Position numbers and translations under genes: made by a program. From Martinezella lusitana (GTDB lineage: Bacteria; Pseudomonadota; Alphaproteobacteria; Rhizobiales; Rhizobiaceae), in contig NZ_FMAF01000020.1 in NCBI RefSeq assembly GCF_900094565.1, forward strand, positions 40,828 to 104,827: 64,000 bases of DNA. Direction: 5' to 3'. Each line of letters begins with the position of its first letter. Position 1 is the first letter of the stretch. Shown here in pieces: positions 51,033 to 59,559 of this stretch. A model generated the notes under the pieces. It made no database searches, had not been told where the DNA came from, and saw only the letters and a program-made list of their open reading frames with translations.

Positions 51033-51655
51033 TGAGCTTCACTACCTCCACCTTCGGCAATGATGCATTGATCGGCGGCTTCACCGACCCGGTTTTCGAT
51101 GCACAGAGCGTCTTCAAGATGACGATGGACGCGATGGCGCGGCCGGGCATCCTGCAGACCGTGACAGCCGATATCGCTCCGCCTGCCCCGCTTGGCATCG
51201 CTGCCGGCGCGATCGGGCTGACGCTTTGCGACCATGATACGCCGGTCTGGCTCTCCACCAGCCTTGGACGGTCGAGCCTGCCGGAATGGCTGAGCTTTCA
51301 CACCGGAGCACCCATCATCCAGGAACGGCTGGAAGCGATGTTCGCCTTCATCGAGGGAGGCATGGCGCTTTCCTCCTTCAACCAGTTCGGCATCGGCACC
51401 CAGGAATATCCCGACCGTTCGACGACGCTGGTGCTGGAAGTCGAAAGCCTTGAAGGCGGCAAGGATCTGGCACTTTCGGGTCCCGGCATCAACGGCGTCC
51501 ATATGATCGCGCCCAGGGGCCTGCCGGATGCATTCCTGCGCATCTGGACCGACAATCGCGCGCTCTTCCCGCGCGGCGTCGATCTCGTTCTGACGGCCGG
51601 CCGGCAATTCCTTTGCCTGCCGCGCACCACCAAGATCACCGCGACGGAGATGTGA
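51032..51655 (+). CDS. phnH: C-P lyase complex subunit PhnH
   Basis: A 207-residue protein with 'GGFTDPVFDAQSVFKMTMDA' and 'MARPGILQTV' near the N-terminus and 'FNQFGIGTQEYPDRSTTLVL' mid-protein, typical of PhnH. PhnH is a structural subunit of the PhnGHIJ core with a PLP-transferase-like fold but no PLP site. The start overlaps the phnG stop (TGATG), and phnI begins 3 bases after it. Confidence 0.95.
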   Translation: MSFTTSTFGNDALIGGFTDPVFDAQSVFKMTMDAMARPGILQTVTADIAPPAPLGIAAGAIGLTLCDHDTPVWLSTSLGRSSLPEWLSFHTGAPIIQERLEAMFAFIEGGMALSSFNQFGIGTQEYPDRSTTLVLEVESLEGGKDLALSGPGINGVHMIAPRGLPDAFLRIWTDNRALFPRGVDLVLTAGRQFLCLPRTTKITATEM

Positions 51656-51658
51656 CAT

Positions 51659-52768
51659 ATGTATGTTGCCGTAAAGGGTGGCGAAGCCGCCATCGCCAAT
51701 GCTCACCGGCTACTGGCCGACCGTCGCCGCGGCGACCGTTCGCTGCCGGCTGTTGGCATCGACCAGATCGTCGCGCAGCTGGCGCTCGCCGTCGATCGCG
51801 TCATGGCCGAAGCCTCGCTCTATGACCGCACCTTGGCAGCCCTCGCCGTCCGCCAGGCACGCGGCGACATGATCGAGGCGATCTTCCTGCTGCGCGCCTA
51901 TCGCACGACGCTGCCGCGCTTCGGCTATTCCCAGCCGCTGGACACGGTGGCGATGAAGATCGAGCGCCGCATCTCCGCCACCTACAAGGATCTGCCGGGT
52001 GGCCAGCTTCTCGGCCCGACCTTCGACTATACGCACCGCCTGCTCGATCCGAGCCTTCTGACCGACGAGCAAGTGGACGAGCCGATGCAGCGGCCGGCCG
52101 AAGAGGGTCGCGTCATGCGCGTTTCCGAAATTCTCGATCAGGAAGGGCTGATCGAAGGCGACGGCGTCATGCCGGTCGATCATGAAATCGGCGACCTGAC
52201 GCGCGAGCCACTGGAGTTCCCGATGACCCGCGACCTGCGCCTGCAGGCGCTCGCCCGCGGCGACGAAGGATTCCTGCTGGCGCTCGGTTATTCGACGCAG
52301 CGCGGCTACGGCCGCACACATCCCTTCACCGGTGAAATCCGTATCGGCGAAGTTGAAGTGGAATTCGAGGTGCCGGAACTCGGCTTTGCCGTGTCGCTCG
52401 GCCGCATCCAGGTGACCGAATGCCAGATGGTCAACCAGTTCAAGGGCTCCGCCAAGGTGCCGCCGCAGTTCACCCGTGGCTACGGGCTGGTCTTCGGCCA
52501 GAGCGAGCGCAAGGCCATGGCCATGTCGCTCGTCGACCGGGCGCTGCGCGCCGAAGAGCTTGGCGAAGACATCACGGCGCCGGCACAGGACGAGGAATTC
52601 GTCATCTCGCACTCTGACAACGTGCAGGCGACCGGCTTCGTCGAACATCTGAAGCTGCCGCACTATGTCGACTTCCAGGCCGAACTCGACCTGGTGCGGC
52701 GCATGCGCCGCGAATTCGAAGCCGCCCGTGACAGCGGCATGGACCCGATGACGGAGGCAGCCGAATGA
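51659..52768 (+). CDS. phnI: C-P lyase subunit PhnI (nucleosidase)
   Basis: A 369-residue subunit that catalyses displacement of the purine base to form the ribose-phosphonate triphosphate intermediate. 'MYVAVKGGEAAIANAHRLLA' at the start, 'FLLRAYRTTLPRFGYSQPLD' and 'RGYGRTHPFTGEIRIGEVEV' are family hallmarks. GGAG is 9 bases before the ATG. It overlaps phnJ by 4 bases. Confidence 0.96.
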   Translation: MYVAVKGGEAAIANAHRLLADRRRGDRSLPAVGIDQIVAQLALAVDRVMAEASLYDRTLAALAVRQARGDMIEAIFLLRAYRTTLPRFGYSQPLDTVAMKIERRISATYKDLPGGQLLGPTFDYTHRLLDPSLLTDEQVDEPMQRPAEEGRVMRVSEILDQEGLIEGDGVMPVDHEIGDLTREPLEFPMTRDLRLQALARGDEGFLLALGYSTQRGYGRTHPFTGEIRIGEVEVEFEVPELGFAVSLGRIQVTECQMVNQFKGSAKVPPQFTRGYGLVFGQSERKAMAMSLVDRALRAEELGEDITAPAQDEEFVISHSDNVQATGFVEHLKLPHYVDFQAELDLVRRMRREFEAARDSGMDPMTEAAE

Positions 52769-53676
52769 CCGAACTCGCCACCTATAATTTCGCCTATCTC
52801 GACGAACAAACCAAGCGGATGATCCGCCGCGCCATCCTGAAAGCGATCGCCATACCAGGTTATCAGGTGCCCTTCGCCTCGCGCGAAATGCCGATGCCCT
52901 ACGGCTGGGGCACCGGCGGCGTGCAGCTGACGGCGGCCATCATCGGCCCGCAAGACGTGCTGAAGGTCATCGACCAGGGGGCTGACGACACGACAAACGC
53001 CGTCTCCATCCGCGCCTTCTTCCAGAAGGTTGCCAATGTCGCGGTGACCACCCGCACCGACGAGGCGACCATCATCCAGACGCGCCACCGCATCCCGGAA
53101 GCCAAGCTCGGCCCCAATCAGGTGCTGGTGTATCAGGTGCCGATCCCCGAGCCGCTTCGTTATCTGGAGCCGCGCGAGACCGAGACGCGCAAGATGCATG
53201 CGCTCGAGGAATACGGCCTTATGCATGTGAAGCTCTACGAGGATATCGCCCGCAACGGCCGCATCGCCACCACCTACGCCTATCCGGTCAAGGTCGCCGG
53301 ACGCTATGTGATGGACCCGTCGCCGACGCCGAAATTCGACAATCCGAAAATGCATCTGTCGGATGCGCTGCAGCTGTTCGGCGCCGGTCGTGAGAAGCGT
53401 ATCTATGCCGTGCCGCCCTATACCGAAGTCGTCAGCCTCGACTTCGAGGACCATCCTTTCGAGGTGCAGCGTTTCGACAAGCCCTGCGCCCTTTGCGGCG
53501 CCGAGCAGGTCTATCTCGACGAGGTGATCCTCGACGACAAGGGTGGGCGCATGTTCGTCTGCTCCGATACCGATTTCTGCGAGGACCGCCGCGCCCATGG
53601 CCATGTTGGCCCTATGCTGGCGCCAAATGGGCTCGCAGCCGATGGATTGCCTGATAGCAAGGAGGCCGCCGAATGA
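52765..53676 (+). CDS. phnJ: C-P lyase catalytic subunit PhnJ (radical SAM-type)
   Basis: A 303-residue enzyme that breaks the C-P bond by radical chemistry, giving the alkane and ribosyl cyclic phosphate. Four cysteines are at residues 241, 244, 266 and 272, identical in number and spacing to the [4Fe-4S]-binding and thiyl-radical cysteines described for E. coli PhnJ. 'MPMPYGWGTGGVQLTAAIIG' is also conserved. AGG-rich site 8 bases before the ATG. It overlaps phnI and phnK by 4 bases each. It should be catalytically competent. Confidence 0.97.
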   Translation: MTELATYNFAYLDEQTKRMIRRAILKAIAIPGYQVPFASREMPMPYGWGTGGVQLTAAIIGPQDVLKVIDQGADDTTNAVSIRAFFQKVANVAVTTRTDEATIIQTRHRIPEAKLGPNQVLVYQVPIPEPLRYLEPRETETRKMHALEEYGLMHVKLYEDIARNGRIATTYAYPVKVAGRYVMDPSPTPKFDNPKMHLSDALQLFGAGREKRIYAVPPYTEVVSLDFEDHPFEVQRFDKPCALCGAEQVYLDEVILDDKGGRMFVCSDTDFCEDRRAHGHVGPMLAPNGLAADGLPDSKEAAE

Positions 53677-54449
53677 GCGACACACCGCTTCTGAAAGTCA
53701 AGGACATCTCGAAATTCTACGGCAGCCGCATCGGGTGCCGGGACGTGTCCTTCGATCTCTGGCCCGGCGAAGTGCTGGCCATCGTCGGCGAATCCGGCTC
53801 CGGCAAGACGACGCTGCTCAACTGCATCTCGACGCGGCTGCTGCCGACGACCGGCAGTGTCGAATATCATATGCGCGACGAGACCTATCGCGACCTGTTC
53901 CGCATGAGCGAGGCCGAACGGCGCTTCCTGATGCGTACCGACTGGGGCTTCGTGCATCAGAACCCCGCCGACGGCCTGCGCATGACGGTTTCGGCCGGCG
54001 CCAATGTCGGCGAACGGCTGATGGCGATCGGCAACCGCCACTACGGCAACATCCGCAACACGGCCATCGACTGGCTGGAGCGGGTCGAAATCGATGCCGA
54101 CCGCATCGATGACCAGCCGCGCGCCTTCTCCGGCGGCATGCGCCAGCGCCTGCAGATCGCCCGCAATCTGGTGACCGGGCCGCGCCTGGTGTTCATGGAC
54201 GAACCGACCGGCGGCCTCGACGTTTCGGTGCAGGCACGCCTGCTCGATCTCGTCCGCGGCCTCGTCAACGATCTCGGCCTGTCGGCGATCATCGTCACGC
54301 ATGATCTCGCCGTCGCCCGGCTTCTGTCGCATCGCATGATGGTGATGAAGGATGGGTACGTCATCGAGCAGGGCTTGACCGACCGCGTGCTCGACGATCC
54401 GCGCGAACCCTATACGCAACTGCTCGTCTCTTCGATCCTGCAGGTCTGA
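53673..54449 (+). CDS. phnK: C-P lyase-associated ATPase PhnK
   Basis: A 258-residue ABC-type ATPase that in E. coli binds the PhnGHIJ core rather than a permease. Walker A GESGSGKTT lies near residue 37, signature 'FSGGMRQRLQIARNLV', Walker B 'LVFMDEPTGGLDVSVQARLL'. The 'RDETYRDLFRMSEAERRFLM' insertion is typical of PhnK. AGGAGG is 8 bases before the ATG. Confidence 0.95.
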   Translation: MSDTPLLKVKDISKFYGSRIGCRDVSFDLWPGEVLAIVGESGSGKTTLLNCISTRLLPTTGSVEYHMRDETYRDLFRMSEAERRFLMRTDWGFVHQNPADGLRMTVSAGANVGERLMAIGNRHYGNIRNTAIDWLERVEIDADRIDDQPRAFSGGMRQRLQIARNLVTGPRLVFMDEPTGGLDVSVQARLLDLVRGLVNDLGLSAIIVTHDLAVARLLSHRMMVMKDGYVIEQGLTDRVLDDPREPYTQLLVSSILQV

Positions 54450-54458
54450 GGAAGTATC

Positions 54459-55166
54459 ATGGCAACCCCACTCGTCGTTTCCGAAGTCTTCAAAAGCTTC
54501 ATCATGCACCTGCGCGACGGCATCTGCCTGCCTGTCGTCGCCGACGTCTCCTTCTCTGTCGCCTCTGGCGAATGTGTCGTGCTCGGCGGCCCCTCCGGCA
54601 TCGGCAAGAGCTCGCTGCTGAAGATGATCTATGGCAACTATGCCGTCGACAACGGCCAGATCCTCGTTACGCACAACGGCAAGATCGTCGATCTCGCCAC
54701 CGCCGATCCCCGCACCGTGCTCGAGGTGCGCCGGCAGACCATGGGCTATGTCAGCCAGTTCCTGCGCACGGTGCCGCGCGTCCCCGCCCTCGATGTCGTC
54801 GCCGAGCCGCTGCTGGCCCGCGGCGTCGCACCCGCTGACGCCCGCGAAAAGGCGGCCGGCCTGCTTGCGCAGCTAAACCTGCCGAAAGAGCTTTGGCAGT
54901 TGCCGCCTGCCACCTTCTCCGGCGGCGAGCAGCAGCGCGTCAATATCGCGCGCGGCTTCATTACCGACCACGCCCTCCTTCTGCTCGACGAACCCACAGC
55001 CTCGCTCGACGCCAAAAACCGAGCCGTCGTGGTCGACATGATCGAACAGAAGAAACAAGCGGGCGTCGCCCTTCTCGGCATCTTCCACGACGAAGAGGTG
55101 CGCGAAGCCGTCGGCAGCCGCATCCTCGATGTTTCGCAATTTTCGCCGAGAAAGGCTGCCGCATGA
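54459..55166 (+). CDS. phnL: C-P lyase-associated ATPase PhnL
   Basis: A 235-residue ABC ATPase with 'HLRDGICLPVVADVSFSVAS', Walker A GGPSGIGKSS near residue 42, signature 'FSGGEQQRVNIARGFI' and Walker B 'LLLLDEPTASLD'. PhnL supports the first step of C-P lyase chemistry with PhnG, PhnH and PhnI. GAGGAA is about 6 bases before the ATG. Its TGA stop overlaps the ATG of the next gene. Confidence 0.94.
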   Translation: MATPLVVSEVFKSFIMHLRDGICLPVVADVSFSVASGECVVLGGPSGIGKSSLLKMIYGNYAVDNGQILVTHNGKIVDLATADPRTVLEVRRQTMGYVSQFLRTVPRVPALDVVAEPLLARGVAPADAREKAAGLLAQLNLPKELWQLPPATFSGGEQQRVNIARGFITDHALLLLDEPTASLDAKNRAVVVDMIEQKKQAGVALLGIFHDEEVREAVGSRILDVSQFSPRKAAA

Positions 55167-55780
55167 GCCGCAAGCTGGGCGAAACGCCCTTCATCAGTGC
55201 CTCGGCCAGCGTTAGCAAATCGACGCTCGGCCGCTATACCGAAGTGTCCGACCGCTGCCGCATCGATGAAACCGAGCTCGGCGACTATTCCTACATCATG
55301 CAGGACGGCGCCGTCTGGTGCACGACCATCGGCAAATTCGTCAACATCGCCGCGGCCGTGCGCATCAATGCCACCAATCATCCGACATGGCGGGCAACGC
55401 TGCACCATTTCACCTACCGTGCCGCCGACTATTGGCCGGATGCCGATATGGAAACGGACTTCTTCACCTGGCGGCGCGATCATCGCGTCGTCATCGGCAA
55501 CGATGTCTGGATCGGCCATGGCGCCACCATCCTGCCTGGTGTCAAGGTCGGCAATGGCGCTGTTATCGGCGCGGGTGCTGTTGTCTCCAAGGATGTCGCT
55601 CCCTACGCGATCGTCGGCGGCGTGCCGGCCAAGCTGATCCGCGAGCGCTTCACCGCCGAGGTCGGAGCGCGTATGGATAAGCTATCCTGGTGGGATTGGG
55701 ATCACGATCGCCTGCGCACGGCGCTTGCCGACTTCCGCGCCCTTTCCGGCGAAGAATTTCTGGATCGCTACGGCGCCTGA
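55163..55780 (+). CDS. Phosphonate-cluster hexapeptide-repeat acyltransferase (TIGR03308 type)
   Basis: A 205-residue left-handed beta-helix protein. Hexapeptide-type turns occur at 'STLGRYTEVSDRCRIDETEL', and the typical xenobiotic acetyltransferase region 'VVIGNDVWIGHGATILPGVK' is near residues 111-130. 'YAIVGGVPAKLIRERF' closes the helix. Genes of this family occur beside phn genes. In E. coli the acetyltransferase PhnO, of a different GNAT fold, protects against aminoalkylphosphonates, so an analogous role is possible but inferred. It is coupled to phnL by ATGA. Confidence 0.87.
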   Translation: MSRKLGETPFISASASVSKSTLGRYTEVSDRCRIDETELGDYSYIMQDGAVWCTTIGKFVNIAAAVRINATNHPTWRATLHHFTYRAADYWPDADMETDFFTWRRDHRVVIGNDVWIGHGATILPGVKVGNGAVIGAGAVVSKDVAPYAIVGGVPAKLIRERFTAEVGARMDKLSWWDWDHDRLRTALADFRALSGEEFLDRYGA

Positions 55781-55875
55781 GGACGTTTTCTGCCCACATC
55801 GGGCTTGCATGGGGCCGACAGGCGATCCAGCCTCGGGCGATCTGTCCAGCCCGAGACCAAGGGAGGCTTCTCTTC

Positions 55876-56430
55876 ATGGCAAAGCAGTTTTCCAGCATCG
55901 ATGACCGGCTGCGCGATTTCATCGCGCGGCAACACATCTTCTTCACGGCATCCGCGACCGCGAATTTCCGTGTCAATGTTTCGCCGCGCGAAACGCTGTG
56001 CCTGCGCATCATTTCCCCGAACACAGCCATCTACCTCGATCGCACCGGCAGCGGCAACGAAACGTCAGCCCACATGAAGGCCGACGGCCGGCTGACCATC
56101 ATGTTTTGTGCGATGGAAGGACCACCGATGATCCTGCGTCTTTACGGTCGCGGCAGGATCATGCATCGGGCATCGCCAGAATACCGGGAATTGCTGCATG
56201 ACCACTACGCCGGAGATGAGCCGCTGGGCGCACGGCAGATCGTTTGGCTGGACATCGATCTCGTGCAGACGTCCTGCGGTTTCGGCGTGCCGCTGTTTTC
56301 TTATGAAGGCGAAAGACCAAGCCTCGATCAGTGGGCCAAGGCCAAGGGGCCTGATGGTATTGAGGAATACCGGCGCGAGAAGAATGCCCTCAGTATGGAT
56401 GGTTTGCCGACGGGTTTGTTTGACGGCTAA
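55876..56430 (+). CDS. Pyridoxamine 5'-phosphate oxidase-family flavin/heme-binding fold protein
   Basis: A 184-residue protein of the split-barrel PNPOx-like fold: 'RDFIARQHIFFTASATANFR' with 'VNVSPRETLCLRIISPNT', 'IYLDRTGSGNETSAHMKADG' and 'RLTIMFCAMEGPPMILRLYG'. This pattern matches the group of short PNPOx-like proteins of unknown substrate. ATG 55876 has GGGAGG 9 bases upstream. It lies between the C-P lyase genes and the phosphonate importer on the same strand, but phn involvement is not established. Confidence 0.85.
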   Translation: MAKQFSSIDDRLRDFIARQHIFFTASATANFRVNVSPRETLCLRIISPNTAIYLDRTGSGNETSAHMKADGRLTIMFCAMEGPPMILRLYGRGRIMHRASPEYRELLHDHYAGDEPLGARQIVWLDIDLVQTSCGFGVPLFSYEGERPSLDQWAKAKGPDGIEEYRREKNALSMDGLPTGLFDG

Positions 56431-56477
56431 AAGTAACCAAAGCCTTCAGCCGGCTAATAATATCGAATAGCCGCCGA

Positions 56478-56506
56478 TTGTAACAGCACTTACACAAAAC
56501 TGACAT
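56478..56506 (+). promoter_or_regulatory. Candidate Pho box upstream of phnC
   Basis: Three 7-base direct repeats spaced by 4 bases, TTGTAAC-agca-CTTACAC-aaaa-CTGACAT, approximate the PhoB pattern CTGTMAT-N4-CTGTMAT (5, 4 and 6 of 7 matches by eye). It is about 150 bases before the phnC start, in the gap preceding the importer operon. Confidence 0.45.
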
Positions 56507-56653
56507 TGGAGCTTCACGAAGCGAGACTAATGCGTTGCCTTGTGCTTGGCGCGCGCCCCTTGAAACTCCCTTCGAGGCAAGGGTGTGCGCCCGTTCATAG
56601 CGTCGGATCGAATGCATTTTGCCGATCCAGGGCAGCCGCGAAAGGGAAGCTTC

Positions 56654-57508
56654 ATGTTCGAACTCAGGAATGTCTCACGCCGGTTTGGCAACAAGCTCGC
56701 TGTCGATTCCGTGACTTTGGACATTCCGCAGGGACAGATGGTCGGCGTCATCGGCCGCTCCGGCGCCGGCAAGTCGACGCTGCTGCGCATGATCAACCGC
56801 CTGGCCGACCCGAGCTCCGGCTCCATCCATTTCTCCGGCGTCGACGTCTCCAAGCTCAGAGGCCGTGCGCTGCGCAACTGGCAGCGCGACTGCGCCATGA
56901 TCTTCCAGCAGTTCAATCTCGTTCCCCGCCTCGACGTGCTCACCAACGTCATGCTCGGCCGCCTCAATCAGCGCTCGACCGTCATGAGCCTCCTTTCCGT
57001 CTTCACCCGCGAAGAGCGCATCGAAGCCATCGCGGCGCTGGAGCGCCTCGGCATCGAGCAGACGGCACTGCAGATGGCCGGCACGCTTTCCGGCGGCCAG
57101 CAGCAGCGCGTGGCCATCTGCCGCGCCCTCATGCAGCAGCCGAAGATGATGCTGGCCGACGAGCCGATCGCCTCGCTCGATCCACTCAATGCCAAAATCG
57201 TCATGGACGCGCTGCGCGACATCAACGAGCGCGAAGGCATCACCGTCATCACCAACCTGCATACGTTGGATACGGCCCGCAACTATTGCGAACGCATCAT
57301 CGGCATGGCAGCCGGCCGCGTCGTCTTCGACGGCAAGGCGGCTGATCTCACGGCTGCAGCCGTCAAAGAAATCTACGGAACCGACAAGGACGGCGCCGGC
57401 ATCGACGAAACCATGACGTCGACATCAATCAATTTCGCCGATCCGGCCGCGCAAGCCGCGGCCAGCGAATCTGCCGGCCCGCAACCGCTGGCACTGGCCG
57501 GTCTCTGA
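56654..57508 (+). CDS. phnC: Phosphonate ABC transporter ATPase PhnC
   Basis: A 284-residue ATPase. Walker A GRSGAGKST is near residue 35, with 'AMIFQQFNLVPRLDVLTNVM', signature 'LSGGQQQRVAICRALM' and Walker B 'MMLADEPIASLD'. The 30-residue Ala/Ser-rich tail extends beyond the usual fold. The ATG at 56654 has GGGAAG 6 bases upstream. It starts phnCDE1E2. In Sinorhizobium the orthologous phoCDET genes encode a phosphate/phosphonate importer. Confidence 0.95.
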   Translation: MFELRNVSRRFGNKLAVDSVTLDIPQGQMVGVIGRSGAGKSTLLRMINRLADPSSGSIHFSGVDVSKLRGRALRNWQRDCAMIFQQFNLVPRLDVLTNVMLGRLNQRSTVMSLLSVFTREERIEAIAALERLGIEQTALQMAGTLSGGQQQRVAICRALMQQPKMMLADEPIASLDPLNAKIVMDALRDINEREGITVITNLHTLDTARNYCERIIGMAAGRVVFDGKAADLTAAAVKEIYGTDKDGAGIDETMTSTSINFADPAAQAAASESAGPQPLALAGL

Positions 57509-57601
57509 GAGAGGCAGCCGGGATCGAGAGCCCGCGTCAAGGGCACATTTTTTCTAGACCGAAGGCATCCGGGGACACCGGTTAATCAGGAGACGAACCC
57601 A

Positions 57602-58507
57602 ATGTTGAAGAAGACCCTTCTCGCAGCCACGGCGCTTCTCGCGCTCGTCGGCGGCGCTGCCGCTCAAGACCTCAAGGAATTCCGAGTCGGCATTCTCGGC
57701 GGCGAAAACGAAGCCGACCGCCTGCGCAACTATGCCTGCCTCTCCGACCACCTGAAGAAGGAATTCGGTTTCGAGAAGGTATCGCTTTTCCCGGCCGCCG
57801 ACTATGACGGCGTTATCCAGGGCCTGCTCGGCGGCACGCTCGACTTCGCCGAACTCGGTGCTTCCGGCTACGCAGCCGTCGCCATCAAGGACCCGAAGGC
57901 CGTCACCCCGATCCTGACCACGCAGCAGGCAGACGGCTCGACCGGCTACTACTCGATCGGTCTCGCCCTCAAGTCTTCCGGCATCAAGACCATCAAGGAT
58001 GCCAAGGGCAAGAAGCTCGGCTACGCCGATCCGGACTCGACCTCTGGCTATCTCGTTCCGCTGACGCAGATCCCGAAGGATACCGGCGCTCCGAACGACA
58101 AGTTCTTCGCCTCGACGCAGTTCAACGGCGGCCACGAGAACAACCTGCTCGCCGCTTATGACGGCAAGGTCGACGTCGCCGTCGACGACTCCTCGGGCCT
58201 CGGCGATTTCAAGGACGGCTACACCTCCGGCACTTTCCGCAAGGAAGTCGACAAGGGCGCCGTCGACCCGAACAAGCTCGTCGAAGTCTGGCGTTCGCCG
58301 CTGATCCCGAACGGCCCGCTCGTTGTCCGCAACGCGCTCGGCGACGCATGGAAGACCAAGCTGACCGACTTCTTCCTGAAGCTCCCGACGACCGACGCCA
58401 AGTGCTTCTCGGCTATCGAAGGCGGCGACTTCAAGGGTTACGTCAAGGTCACCCCGGACTTCTACAACGCCGTTATCGACGTTCGTAAGGCTGCCATCGG
58501 CGGTTGA
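57602..58507 (+). CDS. phnD: Phosphonate ABC transporter substrate-binding protein PhnD
   Basis: A 301-residue periplasmic binding protein with a clear signal peptide ('LLAATALLALVGGAAAQ'). 'FRVGILGGENEADRLRNYAC' and 'FPAADYDGVIQGLLGGTLDF' match the PhnD fold, and 'YADPDSTSGYLVPL' supplies the Ser/Thr-rich phosphonate-binding loop. It is followed by a hairpin and then two permease genes, so it can be expressed above the permeases. Confidence 0.96.
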   Translation: MLKKTLLAATALLALVGGAAAQDLKEFRVGILGGENEADRLRNYACLSDHLKKEFGFEKVSLFPAADYDGVIQGLLGGTLDFAELGASGYAAVAIKDPKAVTPILTTQQADGSTGYYSIGLALKSSGIKTIKDAKGKKLGYADPDSTSGYLVPLTQIPKDTGAPNDKFFASTQFNGGHENNLLAAYDGKVDVAVDDSSGLGDFKDGYTSGTFRKEVDKGAVDPNKLVEVWRSPLIPNGPLVVRNALGDAWKTKLTDFFLKLPTTDAKCFSAIEGGDFKGYVKVTPDFYNAVIDVRKAAIGG

Positions 58508-58524
58508 TCCGCATTCTGAATACG

Positions 58525-58550
58525 GGGCGGCCGGCAACGGCCGCCCTTTT
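58525..58550 (+). terminator. Hairpin between phnD and phnE1
   Basis: Perfect 8-bp GC stem (58525-58532 with 58539-58546), loop GGCAAC, then TTTT. It lies 17 bases after the phnD stop and 22 before phnE1. A partial terminator or 3' stabiliser would keep the binding protein in excess. Confidence 0.75.
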
Positions 58551-58571
58551 GCTATCACAAGGGCAGAATTC

Positions 58572-59552
58572 ATGACGATTGCCGATACGCAGCTGAAGAT
58601 GCAAGCAGCGCCGCAGAGCGCTCGGGATATCGGCGACGCCTGGAGCAAGATGGTGGCGCGGCGGCGCCTCTATACCGGCATCGGCCTGCTCATTCTGCTT
58701 GTTGCCTTCGTCAGTTCCGTCCGCTTTGCGGACGAAAGCAATGCCGGCCACTTCTTCGACCGTCTGCCGCACCTCTTCGACTTCCTGAGCTGGCTCATCC
58801 CCAAAGACTGGGCCGATGTCTACCGCGCGCTCTTCGATCTGCCGAGCCCCAACGGCGCCAATGGCGTCGGCGGCGAGGAATTCAACTTTCCGCTTGGCCG
58901 AGTCTATGTCTGGGGCGATTTCTATATTCCCGAATATTTCGAGCTGATGATCATCACGATCAACGTGGCGCTTGTGTCGACCATCATCGGTTTCGTCTTC
59001 GCGCTGCCGCTCAGCTTCCTTGCCGCGCGCAACCTGTCGCCTTCCAATCCCGTCCGCCTGGTGACGAAGCGGGTCATGGAATTCCTGCGTGCCTTTCCGG
59101 AGATCGTCATCGCCGGCCTGTTTTCGGCGATCCTGTCGATCGGGCCGATCGCCGCCATCATCGCCGTCGGCCTGCACACGATCGGCGCGCTCGGCAAGCT
59201 GTTCTACGAAGTCGCCGAGAATATCGACATGAAGCCCGACGAGGGCATGCGGGCCGTCGGCGCGAGTTGGACGGAGCGCGTCCGGTTCGGCGCCCTGCCG
59301 CAAGTGATGCCGAACTTCATGTCCTATGCGCTGCTGCGCCTCGAGATCAACGTTCGCGCCTCCACCATCATCGGCGCCGTCGGCGGTGGCGGTATCGGCG
59401 AGGAGCTGAAACTCTCGATCTCGCGCGGCTTCGGCGCCAAGACCGTGGCGCTCGTGCTGCTGCTCTTCGTGACCATCATCGCCGTCGACCAGTTTTCCGC
59501 ATGGCTCCGCCGCCGTCTCGTCGGCGAACATGCCTTCCTTTTGCAGCATTGA
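58572..59552 (+). CDS. phnE: Phosphonate ABC transporter permease PhnE1
   Basis: A 326-residue permease. One N-terminal helix ('GIGLLILLVAFVSSVRFA') is followed by a loop of about 70 residues (about 53-123), then the permease core from 'YFELMIITINVALVSTIIGF'. EAA-like region 'GMRAVGASWTERVRFGALPQ' and 'ASTIIGAVGGGGIGEEL' identify PhnE. It pairs with PhnE2, encoded 7 bases downstream. In Sinorhizobium nomenclature it corresponds to phoE. Confidence 0.94.
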   Translation: MTIADTQLKMQAAPQSARDIGDAWSKMVARRRLYTGIGLLILLVAFVSSVRFADESNAGHFFDRLPHLFDFLSWLIPKDWADVYRALFDLPSPNGANGVGGEEFNFPLGRVYVWGDFYIPEYFELMIITINVALVSTIIGFVFALPLSFLAARNLSPSNPVRLVTKRVMEFLRAFPEIVIAGLFSAILSIGPIAAIIAVGLHTIGALGKLFYEVAENIDMKPDEGMRAVGASWTERVRFGALPQVMPNFMSYALLRLEINVRASTIIGAVGGGGIGEELKLSISRGFGAKTVALVLLLFVTIIAVDQFSAWLRRRLVGEHAFLLQH

Positions 59553-59559
59553 GGTTCCC

